From: CAYLPU01 sp964385635
Lineage (GTDB): Bacteria; Chloroflexota; Anaerolineae; B4-G1
NCBI GenBank assembly: GCA_964385635.1
Contig: CAYLPU010000145.1
Span: 1 to 10,229 of the forward strand
Direction: 5' to 3'
DNA length: 10,229 nucleotides
Within the stretch, counting starts at the first letter, position 1; each line of letters begins with the position of its first letter. The translations under genes and the position numbers were made by a program. Positions 1 through 7,273 of the stretch are shown here, piece by piece. Under the pieces are notes generated by a model, which did not search any database, had not been told where the DNA came from, and worked only from the letters and a program-made list of their open reading frames with translations.

Positions 1-2
1 TC

Positions 3-950
3 GCCGAAATCTGGCTCACCCGCACCCTCTCGCCGGAGGATGCGGCCCGGCTGCGGGAGACGCTGCAGGACCTGGCGCCGCAAGCCGAGGAGCGGCCGGA
101 GGCGCTGCTGGAACTGGCGGGGCTGGACCTGGAACTGGAAGCAGTGCCGGTCTCGCCCCCCCCCAGCCCCCCCCGCTTGCGGGGGGGGAGAGAGGGGGGG
201 GAAGCAGCGGCGGTGGTGGTGGTGACGGTCCACGACGTCAGCCACCTCAAGGCGCTGGACCGGATGAAGTCCCGCTTTGTCTCCAGCGTGTCCCACGAAC
301 TGCGCACGCCAGTTACGACGATCAAGTTGTATGCGTACCTGATGCGGCAGAGGCCGGAGAAGCGGGAGGTTTACCTGGACGCGCTGGCGCAGGAGGCGGA
401 CCACCTGGCCGGATTGGTGGAGGGCATCCTGCAGATCTCGCGCATTGACGCCGGGCGGCTGGAGATCGAGCCCCGGCCGACCTCCCTCAACGAGTTGACC
501 GAGGGGGCCATCATGAGACATCAGGCGCTGGCCCAGGAGCGGGGACTGACGTTGGAGCACCGGCTGGCGGAACCGGGGCCGGTGGCGCTGGTGGACCCAG
601 GGCAGATGATGCAGGCGCTGAACAACCTGGTAGAGAACGCGATCTATTACACGCCCGAAGGTGGCAAGGTGGTGGTCTCCACCGGCAAGGAGGAGGCGGA
701 AGGGCGGACGTGGGCCACGGCGACGGTGGCGGACACGGGGATGGGCATACCGGGGGAGGAGTTACCGCGTATCTTCGAACGGTTTTTCCGGGGGGAGGAG
801 CCCCGGCTGATGCAAATCTCGGGGACCGGCCTGGGGCTGGCGATTGTGCAGGAGATCGTGAAACTGCATGGAGGCCAGGTGACGGTGGAGAGTCAGGTGG
901 GAAAGGGGAGCGTCTTCACAGTGCATCTCCCGCTCACGGCCAGCGATTAG
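3..950 (+). CDS. Sensor histidine kinase, C-terminal part (PAS-like end, HisKA, HATPase_c); 5' end outside window
   Basis: The reading frame is open from the window edge (first whole codon at position 3), so the ATG at 144 is internal and not the start. 315 residues are visible. Residues 1-80 look like the end of a PAS domain, with the beta strands around LDLELEAVPV and AAVVVVTVHDVSHLKAL. The HisKA phospho-acceptor motif SHELRTP follows, with its histidine at visible residue 98. The HATPase_c domain shows an N box (NNLVEN, from 207), a G1 box (DTGMGIPG, from 244), an F-box-like ERFFRG and a G2 box (GTGLGLAI, from 274). The protein should autophosphorylate and pass phosphate to a response regulator. 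No regulator gene is in the window, and any membrane or sensor region lies upstream. Residues 52-67 are an odd Pro/Gly/Arg-rich insertion encoded by a C/G-run palindrome. The gene ends 18 bp from the convergent oxidoreductase gene. Confidence 0.95.
   Translation, partial: AEIWLTRTLSPEDAARLRETLQDLAPQAEERPEALLELAGLDLELEAVPVSPPPSPPRLRGGREGGEAAAVVVVTVHDVSHLKALDRMKSRFVSSVSHELRTPVTTIKLYAYLMRQRPEKREVYLDALAQEADHLAGLVEGILQISRIDAGRLEIEPRPTSLNELTEGAIMRHQALAQERGLTLEHRLAEPGPVALVDPGQMMQALNNLVENAIYYTPEGGKVVVSTGKEEAEGRTWATATVADTGMGIPGEELPRIFERFFRGEEPRLMQISGTGLGLAIVQEIVKLHGGQVTVESQVGKGSVFTVHLPLTASD
156..201. repeat. C/G homopolymer palindrome (REP/MITE-like) inside the kinase gene
   Basis: Runs of nine and eight C (156-164, 167-174) are mirrored by two runs of eight G (181-188, 194-201). 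The inner stem pairs 167-176 with 179-188 around a 2-nt TT loop. The outer stem pairs 157-164 with 194-201 across a small asymmetric internal loop (AG against AGAGA). The element is read in frame as residues 52-67 of the visible kinase, mainly prolines, then glycines and arginines. It resembles the palindromic spacer repeats with a GCTTGC or GCAAGC centre found scattered in many GC-rich genomes. Calling it a dispersed repeat is inference, because only one copy is in the window. Confidence 0.7.
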
Positions 951-968
951 CAGTCTACGTTCCAGCCC

Positions 969-2411
969 CTATATGCTATTTACGTTCTGGAACTGGTAGT
1001 CGCCGGTCGCTGCCTCGGCCCGACGGCGGAATTCGTCCATGTAGACAATGGTTCCGTTCACGCGGGCCTGCTCGGCGGCGAAAGCCATCAGGTGGCTCTC
1101 CAACGACTCGCGGGCAGTGGTCAGCGCACAGGACGGGTCGCGCACGGCGCGGACGAAACCGGCTATCACCCCCTCATCGCCACCGCCATGGCCGCCAGCG
1201 TCCCCCTTAAGGCCCCTGGGGACTATTCTCTCCACACGACCGGTCAGATGATCGTGGATCTCAATAGAATCGCCCAGGCCGTAGGCAAACTTGCCCCGCA
1301 GCGTGGCGCGCGTGCCGTCGTAGCGCATAGTGCGCGCTTCCTCCTGGGAATGGCCGTGCATCACTAGCCCCGCCGAAGCGGTGCTCTCGAACTCCATGTT
1401 GACAATTTGGTGATCTACCACGTCGTTGTCGCAACGATAGACACAGCGACCGTAGGGGCCTATCTGGAGGGCGCGCAGGCGAGCATCGGGGCTGGTGTCC
1501 TCAGAGATGGTGGAGACAGGCCAATCCTGATAGTCAAAGGCCGTCTCCAGGCCGGGCACCAGACGCCGGGCCACGCTCACGAGCGAGGGGTAGTCGAGGG
1601 CCAGGGTGGCCCCCAGCCGCTCCAGCGCGGCAGGCGAGTGACGCGCAACGTGCATCAGCGGAACCAGGTCCAGGTACAGGCGTGGCGCGTACCAGGGACA
1701 ATCGTCGGCGACCGGGCAGCCGTCGGTGCACCGCTCCGGGGCTCCCGGCGGCGCGTTCTCGGCGCGAAAATGGACCAGCGAGCCGAAGGAGTTGAGACGA
1801 ACGCACGGCCCCAGGTTCCAATACAGGATGTCGAGGTCGTGGCAGCACTTGGCCAGGATCATCGGGCTTTCGATTTTGCTGTCGCGCCAGTTGCCCCGCA
1901 CGAAGGAGTGAGCCATGTGCCAGTAGACGATGTTCTCGCGGTGCTCGACGGTGATGATGTCTCCCAGGCGGCCCGAGGTGACGATCTTGTGCAGGGTAGA
2001 GAAGAAAGGAGTGTAACGCAGAACGTGGCAGACTTGCAGCAGCCGTCCGGTCCGCTCTGCAGTCTGCACCAGTTGCACGCAGCCGGCGAGCGTGGTGGCC
2101 ATGGGTTTCTCCAGCAAGACGTCGTAGCCGGCCTCCAGCGCGGCGGTGGTGGGCGCGACGTGTAGCCGATCCAACGTGCATACGAGCGCGGCCTCAGCGA
2201 TCTGTCCCTGGGCAAGGAGGTCCTCCCAGGTGTGGAATTGACGTTCCGGTGGAATAGCGTGGGCCTGGGCAAAGCGGGCGCGACGAGCATGGCGCGGCTC
2301 GGCAACGGCAATGAAACGAATCTCGTCGGGATGGGCCAGCGCGTAGGGGCCGTAGGCGGCGTAGCCCCGGTTGCCGGCGCCGATCAGGACTGCAGTGAGA
2401 GGTTGGGACAT
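969..2411 (-). CDS. Gfo/Idh/MocA family oxidoreductase (NAD(P)-dependent sugar dehydrogenase type) with a cysteine cluster
   Basis: 480 residues. An N-terminal Rossmann fold carries the dinucleotide motif GAGNRG (11-16) and the family's EKPMA motif (from 101). The C-terminal catalytic domain has CHVLRYTP (128-135), RGNWR (172-176) and KCCHDLDIL (188-196), whose His/Asp pair is in the position usually used for catalysis and substrate binding. Members oxidise or reduce sugars, sugar acids, inositols or amino sugars; the substrate here is not readable. At 480 aa it is longer than the 330-400 aa typical of the family. The extra length includes a Cys-x3-Cys-x5-Cys cluster (228, 232, 238) and a Gly/His-rich GGHGGGDEG segment (from 406). 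The ATG at 2411 is preceded by AAAGGAG with 4-nt spacing. It lies 20 bp downstream of the GH20 gene on the same strand, so the two are probably co-transcribed and work on the same glycan or its released sugar. No signal peptide; cytoplasmic. Confidence 0.92.
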   Translation of the reverse strand: MSQPLTAVLIGAGNRGYAAYGPYALAHPDEIRFIAVAEPRHARRARFAQAHAIPPERQFHTWEDLLAQGQIAEAALVCTLDRLHVAPTTAALEAGYDVLLEKPMATTLAGCVQLVQTAERTGRLLQVCHVLRYTPFFSTLHKIVTSGRLGDIITVEHRENIVYWHMAHSFVRGNWRDSKIESPMILAKCCHDLDILYWNLGPCVRLNSFGSLVHFRAENAPPGAPERCTDGCPVADDCPWYAPRLYLDLVPLMHVARHSPAALERLGATLALDYPSLVSVARRLVPGLETAFDYQDWPVSTISEDTSPDARLRALQIGPYGRCVYRCDNDVVDHQIVNMEFESTASAGLVMHGHSQEEARTMRYDGTRATLRGKFAYGLGDSIEIHDHLTGRVERIVPRGLKGDAGGHGGGDEGVIAGFVRAVRDPSCALTTARESLESHLMAFAAEQARVNGTIVYMDEFRRRAEAATGDYQFQNVNSI

Positions 2412-2431
2412 AGGGCTCCTTTGGTGAGATA

Positions 2432-4453
2432 CTAGTCAGGCCAGGTCTGCCACAGAGTGCGGTAGTCGCCAACGTCGTAGGTGCTCAATTCGGTATCCAC
2501 GGGCTGACCCTGCAGTAGCGCCTGGCGCTGTCTTTCCAGCCAGTCGATGGCAGCCCAGTAACGGGCGTGCAGCCCAGCGTAATACCCCAGCGCGATGTGG
2601 ATCTCGCTGCGGCGGGCGCGAGCCAGCCAGCCCGTTTCGAACTCCGCCCGCAGTCTCTCCAGCTCCACGTCGAGCGCTTTGAGAGCCAGGATGTACTCAT
2701 GGACACAGTCCGCATCCAGGTTCGGGTCACGCAGTCCCCGCCGGATCTCCTGCGAAAGCGTCACCTTGCGGGCAGCATAGGCGGTGAGCCGAGCGGCGGA
2801 ACCAATCTCGCGCAGCATCAGTTCGCGGGGATGGTCAGGAGCCAGTGCGTCGAAGGTGGCGGCAACCTCCTCGGCCAACGCGCGCATCTCGGTCAGTGTC
2901 CCGACGGGCAGCGCATCCTCGCCCTCCACTGTAGCGCCGCTCAACGGCTCGTCGAACAGGGCCAGAACGGTGTGGGAGCGGTTGGGGCGGTAGACGTTGG
3001 GCAGATCGTTGGTGTGGGCCAGTTGGTGAAGCGCGGCTAAGATCCGTTCGTGCTCTGGGCCGAAGAAGAGCAGGCCGAAGGCGGCCGCGAAGTCCTCGTC
3101 GCTCGTGCTGCCGCCGGTCCATCCCTGGGCTGCGCCGAAGACATAGCCGTACCAACTTAGGCCCAGGGGCTGGTAGTGTCCATGGTCGCCCCAGTCGGTG
3201 TTGAGCATCCCCTCAGCACCAGCGGCCACGCCGTCGCGCACGAGATTGCGAATGTTGACGTTCGCCCCGTAGACGCGCGGGAAGATACTGTTCCAGGAAC
3301 CGACGCCGGGGCAGACCCAGAACCGCCGGCCGGCCTCGGCGAAGGTTTTGACGGTGGGGTACGCCTCGGCGGGATCGTAGCCCCAGACAAGCAGCGTGAC
3401 ATCGTCGGGAAGTTCACCGATCAATTCGGGGTGATTGAGCATGATGTCACACCACATTTGGATGCACCGTCCGTAGCGAGCGGCCAGTTCACGGATGCGC
3501 AGGATGTGGTTGAGGTAGACCCGCCCCACGCCGATCTCATTGGCCAGTGCTTTACTGGCCCTCTGGCCCAGGTCCCAGGTCTCGTCGCAGTCTACGTTAA
3601 AGGTCGTGGAGGTGAAAGCGGGCAGCATGTCGGCGTAGAGTTCGTCCAGCAGCGTATAGGTCTCCTCAAAGGCAGGGCTCAGCGTCCACAGCAGGTCCGT
3701 CTCCGCCAGGTGCTGGTACTCTGGGATGATCAGCGTGTTGCGGGCATGACCAAAGGATTGCAGGTTGGGCATCAGCTCAACCTGGTGTTGGCAGCAGAAG
3801 GAGTCCAGTTCCAGAATGTCCTGGCTACTGAGGGAGCCACAGCCGGCCCCAATCTTGGGGTGCCGGGGGAACTGAAAGGTATGCTCGGTGTAGAGTTGAA
3901 GGACGTTAAGTTTGTAGTGGCTGAGTTCTTCGGCCAGTTGCTTGAGCGTGACCAGCGTGGGGACTTTGCGACGGGAGATGTCAAGCATGAGCCCACGCTG
4001 GGGCAGCGTGGGCCAGTCCCGGATAGTCAGCGCTGGCAGAGTCCGGCTGTGCAGCCGCACCAACTGGCGCAGGGTTTGGACGGCGTAGAAAAGGCCGGCG
4101 GGCGCGTCGGCGTAGAGAACGATGTGGGTTGGCGTGATGGTCAGACCGTAGGCTTGCCCAGCCACGGCCTCCGGCGCGCCGACCGCGACCGGTCCCAAAC
4201 CGAAGGCCGCCACCTGCTCCTCGCCGCAGACGGGTAGGATGAGGTTTTGGGAACGGGGCGGGGCGAAGGCTTTGACGATGGGCGGTGTCAAACAGGTAGC
4301 CCGGCACACCTCGTCCTGAAGCTGGCGGGCGGCCAAGAAAGCATCGTCGCCAACCCAGGCAGGGATGACGATGAGGGTGTCGGCGTCGAGGGCGAAAGCG
4401 CCGTCAAGCAGTGAGAGTTCTTTGGGCTGAGGAAGCAGATATATCGGTTGCAT
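2432..4453 (-). CDS. Glycoside hydrolase family 20-type beta-N-acetylhexosaminidase
   Basis: 673 residues from the chosen start. Residues 1-140 resemble the GH20b alpha/beta domain (LLPQPKEL near the start, AYGLTI, LFYAVQTLRQL). The TIM barrel follows from IRDWPTLPQRGLMLDISRRKVP (144-165), with KLNVLQLYTEHTF and the catalytic Asp-Glu pair at D290-E291 in NVDCDETWDLG. GH20 enzymes use this pair for substrate-assisted cleavage of terminal beta-linked GlcNAc or GalNAc. NTDWGDHGHYQPL (418-430) belongs to the substrate pocket seen in this subgroup. Residues from about 500 on form a mostly helical C-terminal extension. The ATG at 4453 has AGAGGAG 9 nt upstream and begins right at the domain. A TTG at 4627 would add 58 residues but lacks a good ribosome site. 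No secretion signal, so it probably acts on imported chitooligosaccharide-like or glycoprotein-derived fragments. First gene of a two-gene operon with the Gfo oxidoreductase. Exact specificity is inference. Confidence 0.9.
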   Translation of the reverse strand: MQPIYLLPQPKELSLLDGAFALDADTLIVIPAWVGDDAFLAARQLQDEVCRATCLTPPIVKAFAPPRSQNLILPVCGEEQVAAFGLGPVAVGAPEAVAGQAYGLTITPTHIVLYADAPAGLFYAVQTLRQLVRLHSRTLPALTIRDWPTLPQRGLMLDISRRKVPTLVTLKQLAEELSHYKLNVLQLYTEHTFQFPRHPKIGAGCGSLSSQDILELDSFCCQHQVELMPNLQSFGHARNTLIIPEYQHLAETDLLWTLSPAFEETYTLLDELYADMLPAFTSTTFNVDCDETWDLGQRASKALANEIGVGRVYLNHILRIRELAARYGRCIQMWCDIMLNHPELIGELPDDVTLLVWGYDPAEAYPTVKTFAEAGRRFWVCPGVGSWNSIFPRVYGANVNIRNLVRDGVAAGAEGMLNTDWGDHGHYQPLGLSWYGYVFGAAQGWTGGSTSDEDFAAAFGLLFFGPEHERILAALHQLAHTNDLPNVYRPNRSHTVLALFDEPLSGATVEGEDALPVGTLTEMRALAEEVAATFDALAPDHPRELMLREIGSAARLTAYAARKVTLSQEIRRGLRDPNLDADCVHEYILALKALDVELERLRAEFETGWLARARRSEIHIALGYYAGLHARYWAAIDWLERQRQALLQGQPVDTELSTYDVGDYRTLWQTWPD

Positions 4454-4535
4454 CGCGGGACACTCCTCTTGCTTGGGGACAGGAATTGATTCAGGCGTGG
4501 ACTGAACTTGCTCCATCACCTCTTCCAAGATGTAC

Positions 4536-4564
4536 ACTTTACCACCATCTCTCGACGTGTGCAA
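4536..4564 (-). promoter_or_regulatory. Candidate promoter of the GH20-oxidoreductase operon
   Basis: Read on the minus strand: TTGCAC (4559-4564), a 17-bp spacer, then TAAAGT (4536-4541). It would start transcripts near 4529 and give a leader of about 75 nt before the ATG at 4453, in agreement with that start. The -10 element is only a moderate match, so this is tentative. Confidence 0.4.
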
Positions 4565-4573
4565 GTCCACACG
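4556..4573. promoter_or_regulatory. Operator-like dyad between the divergent glycosidase genes
   Basis: CGTGTG (4556-4561) and CACACG (4568-4573) are perfect inverted copies separated by 6 bp, giving an 18-bp dyad. It covers the proposed -35 element of the minus-strand promoter, where a bound dimeric regulator would block transcription. No regulator gene is in the window, and the regulator family cannot be told from the sequence. Confidence 0.4.
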
Positions 4574-4664
4574 CTGCGCTGGCGAAATCCCTTCGACCTG
4601 AATGAGCCGTTTGAGCCACCGGAGCAACTCGTGGATTTTCCGGCTTGACGCGAGACCTGTTCGC

Positions 4665-4692
4665 TTGCCCTCTGCTGCCTACCGTGTACAAT
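4665..4692 (+). promoter_or_regulatory. Candidate promoter of the GH31 gene
   Basis: TTGCCC (4665-4670), a 16-bp spacer, then TACAAT (4687-4692). The -10 element overlaps the 8-bp palindrome ACAATTGT (4688-4695). Transcription would begin near 4699, giving a leader of about 22 nt that just includes the GAGGAGG ribosome site (4711-4717). This rules against the in-frame GTG at 4694 as start. Confidence 0.55.
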
Positions 4693-4720
4693 TGTGCTAT
4701 CCCCCGTACCGAGGAGGCCA

Positions 4721-7270
4721 ATGTTAAACACCCTATCTTTGCTCTTGCGTGGAATCAGGGAACTCGGTCTTGCGACCACCTGGGACAGCATCGCCTATCA
4801 GATCCGCCAGAAGCGATACCAGATCCGGTTCGCCAGAAAACAACTGCCCCGCCCATCCACCACATCGGACTACCTGCGCCCAGGCCACATCATAGGCCAC
4901 GCACGCCAGGGCCAGACCGTGACTATCGCCTGTACCAACGGCTCCTACGCCCTCACCGTCCTGGCCCCCGATCTGATCCGTGTCCATCTCCAACTAGCCA
5001 CCAGCCATCAGCATCCAGCATCCAATTCCTACTCCATCGCCAAATCTGACGCTGACTGGCCCTCCTGCGATTTCTACATCGTTGAGACGGAGGACGTCAT
5101 TGAGATCAGAACCTCGCGGCTTGCTTGCCAGGTCGCCAAAGCGTCGGGCAGGCTGACGTTCCTCGACCTGGAGGGGAACATCATCAACGAGGACGAAGCC
5201 GGCGCGTGCTACCATCTTGCCGGTCCCGTCATCTGCCACAAGCGCATCCAGCCCGACGAGCACTTCTACGGCCTGGGAGAGCGCACGTCCACACTCGATC
5301 GGCGCGGACGCAGGTACGAGATGTGGAACACTGACCCCCAGACCTACCAATTGGATCAAGACCCCATCCATCTGTGCATGCCCGTGTTGCTGGGACTGCA
5401 CAGCCGGGGCCGCCAGGGATACGGCATCTTCTTTGACAACACCTTCCGCGGCCAGTTCGACCTGGGCACGAGCCAGGCCGGCGTCGCCTCTTTCGGGGCC
5501 GAGGGAGGCGAATTGTGCTACTATTTCATCTATGGCCCGGCGCTGACCACCGTGATAGAGCGGTACACGGAACTGACCGGACGGATGACCCTGCCGCCTC
5601 TGTGGGTGTTGGGCTACCACCAGAGCCGCTGGTCGTACTATCCCGAGGCCCGCGTGCGCAAACTGGCGGCCGACTTCCGCGAGGTCTACCACGTCCCCTG
5701 TGATTGCATCCACCTTGACATTCACTACATGGATGGCTATCGCTGTTTCACCTGGGACAGGGCGCGCTTCCCGAACCCGGCCGGACTGATCACTGACCTT
5801 CACGAGCAGGGCTTCAAGGTCATCGTGATCATTGACGCTGGCATCAAGGCCGACCCGGACTACTGGGTCTGCCAGAGCGGCCTGGAGCAGGACGTGTTCT
5901 GCAAATACCCCGACGTAGGGCTTGGTCAGAGACCTTCCCCCAACTTCAAAGGCCCTGTCTGGCCCGGCGCCTGCTACTTCCCCGATTTCACCAGCCCCCG
6001 CGTGCGGGCGTGGTGGGGGGACCTGTACAAAGGGCTGACCGACGCGGGTGTGGATGGAGTGTGGAACGACATGAACGAGCCGGCCGTCTTCGGGCCACAG
6101 GGTACGACCCTCCCCGATTTCGTGCGCCACGACATGGAGGGGCAAAGCAGCGACCACGCCGAAGCCCACAACGTCTACGGGATGCAGATGGCGCGGGCGA
6201 CGGTCGAGGGGCTGATGAGACTGCGCACCGACGAGCGGGCTGTCTGCATCACCCGCTCCGGCTGGGCCGGCGTGCAGCGGTACGCGATGAGTTGGACCGG
6301 CGACAACGAGGCCAACTGGGACAGCCTGTGGCTGACGATGCCAATGGTGATGAACCTGGGGCTATGCGGCCTGGCCAACACCGGCCCCGATGTCGGCGGC
6401 TTTTCCGGCTTCGCCACAGGTGAACTCTTCACCCGCTGGCTGCAAATGGTCATCTTCTTCCCCTTCCTCCGCGCCCACACCAACATTCACAGCCCCGATC
6501 AGGAGCCCTGGAGTTGGGGAGAACCCTACCTGGGCATCAACCGGCGCACCATCGAACTGCGATACCGGCTGCTGCCCTACCTCTACACCACCTTCTGGCA
6601 GTGCGCCCAGACCGGACTGCCCATCGTGCGCCCGCTGCTGCTACCCTTCCAGAACGACACTGCCACTCACACGCTGGACGACCAGTTTCTGTGCGGAGAT
6701 GCCTTTCTGGTCGCGCCGGTGATTGAGGAAGGAGCCACCAGCCGCTCAGTCTACCTGCCCGCTGGCGTCTGGTACAACTTCTGGACAGACGAACCACTCA
6801 GCGGACCGTCCCATGTCGAGGTGGAGGCACCACTGGAGCGACTGCCGCTCTTCGTGCGGGCCGGCTCCGTTGTGCCGATGGCTCCGCCGATGCGGTACGT
6901 CGGCGAACTAATGGCGGACATGCTGACTCTGCACGTCTACCCCGGTCGCGGTGGCGCGGTTACCGCGCCCCTACTGTATGAGGACGATGGTCGCACGTGG
7001 GCTCTTCAGGATGGCGACTACCGCATCACCCGCTTCACCCTCTCCACAGACGGGGATCCACTATCGCACCTCGAACTGCGCTGTCAGGTCGAGGGCCGCT
7101 ACGAGCCCGGACGCTGCGGCTTCGAGGTCGTCATCCATGGCGTGGACCGGTTGCCCCATACCGCCACTGCCGACGGTCAGCCTATTGAGCAGTGCGAACT
7201 GGGCGATAGCAGCCATACCATCCGCCTGCACGTGGGGCTGTTCAAATGTCTGGCGGTCGAGTGGGTGTAG
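4721..7270 (+). CDS. Glycoside hydrolase family 31 alpha-glucosidase/alpha-xylosidase-type enzyme
   Basis: 849 residues from ATG 4721, which follows GAGGAGG. After a basic N-terminal segment (1-50, no clear signal peptide) comes the GH31 N-terminal beta-sandwich (about 55-270) with FYGLGERT (from 182). The TIM barrel (about 280-640) has DIHYMDGY (333-340) in the substrate pocket and the family signature GVWNDMNEP with nucleophile D450. The acid/base D528 is in SWTGDNEANW, followed by RAHTNIHSP (from about 583). C-terminal beta-sandwiches follow, with LLYEDDGRTW near 751. GH31 enzymes hydrolyse terminal alpha-linked glucose, xylose or sulfoquinovose from oligosaccharides with retention. The overall pattern fits alpha-glucosidase best, but specificity is inferred. 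It is divergent from the GH20 operon and probably part of the same sugar-use locus, acting inside the cell. Around residues 91-103 a His/Ser/Ala-rich loop is encoded by a simple CAGC/ATCC-type repeat. The stop codon lies 3 bp from the convergent neighbour's stop. Confidence 0.95.
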   Translation: MLNTLSLLLRGIRELGLATTWDSIAYQIRQKRYQIRFARKQLPRPSTTSDYLRPGHIIGHARQGQTVTIACTNGSYALTVLAPDLIRVHLQLATSHQHPASNSYSIAKSDADWPSCDFYIVETEDVIEIRTSRLACQVAKASGRLTFLDLEGNIINEDEAGACYHLAGPVICHKRIQPDEHFYGLGERTSTLDRRGRRYEMWNTDPQTYQLDQDPIHLCMPVLLGLHSRGRQGYGIFFDNTFRGQFDLGTSQAGVASFGAEGGELCYYFIYGPALTTVIERYTELTGRMTLPPLWVLGYHQSRWSYYPEARVRKLAADFREVYHVPCDCIHLDIHYMDGYRCFTWDRARFPNPAGLITDLHEQGFKVIVIIDAGIKADPDYWVCQSGLEQDVFCKYPDVGLGQRPSPNFKGPVWPGACYFPDFTSPRVRAWWGDLYKGLTDAGVDGVWNDMNEPAVFGPQGTTLPDFVRHDMEGQSSDHAEAHNVYGMQMARATVEGLMRLRTDERAVCITRSGWAGVQRYAMSWTGDNEANWDSLWLTMPMVMNLGLCGLANTGPDVGGFSGFATGELFTRWLQMVIFFPFLRAHTNIHSPDQEPWSWGEPYLGINRRTIELRYRLLPYLYTTFWQCAQTGLPIVRPLLLPFQNDTATHTLDDQFLCGDAFLVAPVIEEGATSRSVYLPAGVWYNFWTDEPLSGPSHVEVEAPLERLPLFVRAGSVVPMAPPMRYVGELMADMLTLHVYPGRGGAVTAPLLYEDDGRTWALQDGDYRITRFTLSTDGDPLSHLELRCQVEGRYEPGRCGFEVVIHGVDRLPHTATADGQPIEQCELGDSSHTIRLHVGLFKCLAVEWV

Positions 7271-7273
7271 TTT

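Noticed and set aside
144..950. ATG at 144 as the true start of a short histidine kinase
   Set aside because: The same frame is open and PAS-like back to the window edge, and there is no ribosome site before 144; the gene starts outside the window.
959..993. Inverted repeat GTTCCAG/CTGGAAC between the convergent kinase and oxidoreductase genes as a terminator
   Set aside because: A 7-bp stem with a 21-nt loop overlapping the oxidoreductase's last codons, without a T-run in either direction; too weak to call.
1407..2165. 252-codon plus-strand ORF opposite the oxidoreductase
   Set aside because: Antisense shadow; the minus-strand frame has the Rossmann and EKP motifs.
3176..4237. 353-codon plus-strand ORF opposite the GH20 gene
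   Set aside because: Antisense to a clearly recognised enzyme, no domain pattern in its translation; a by-product of GC-rich codon use.
4694..4720. GTG at 4694 as start of the GH31 gene
   Set aside because: It lies right at the -10 element and upstream of the expected transcript start; ATG 4721 has the ribosome site.
4994..6169. 391-codon minus-strand ORF opposite the GH31 gene
   Set aside because: Mirror frame of a well-identified GH31 barrel with no family motifs of its own.
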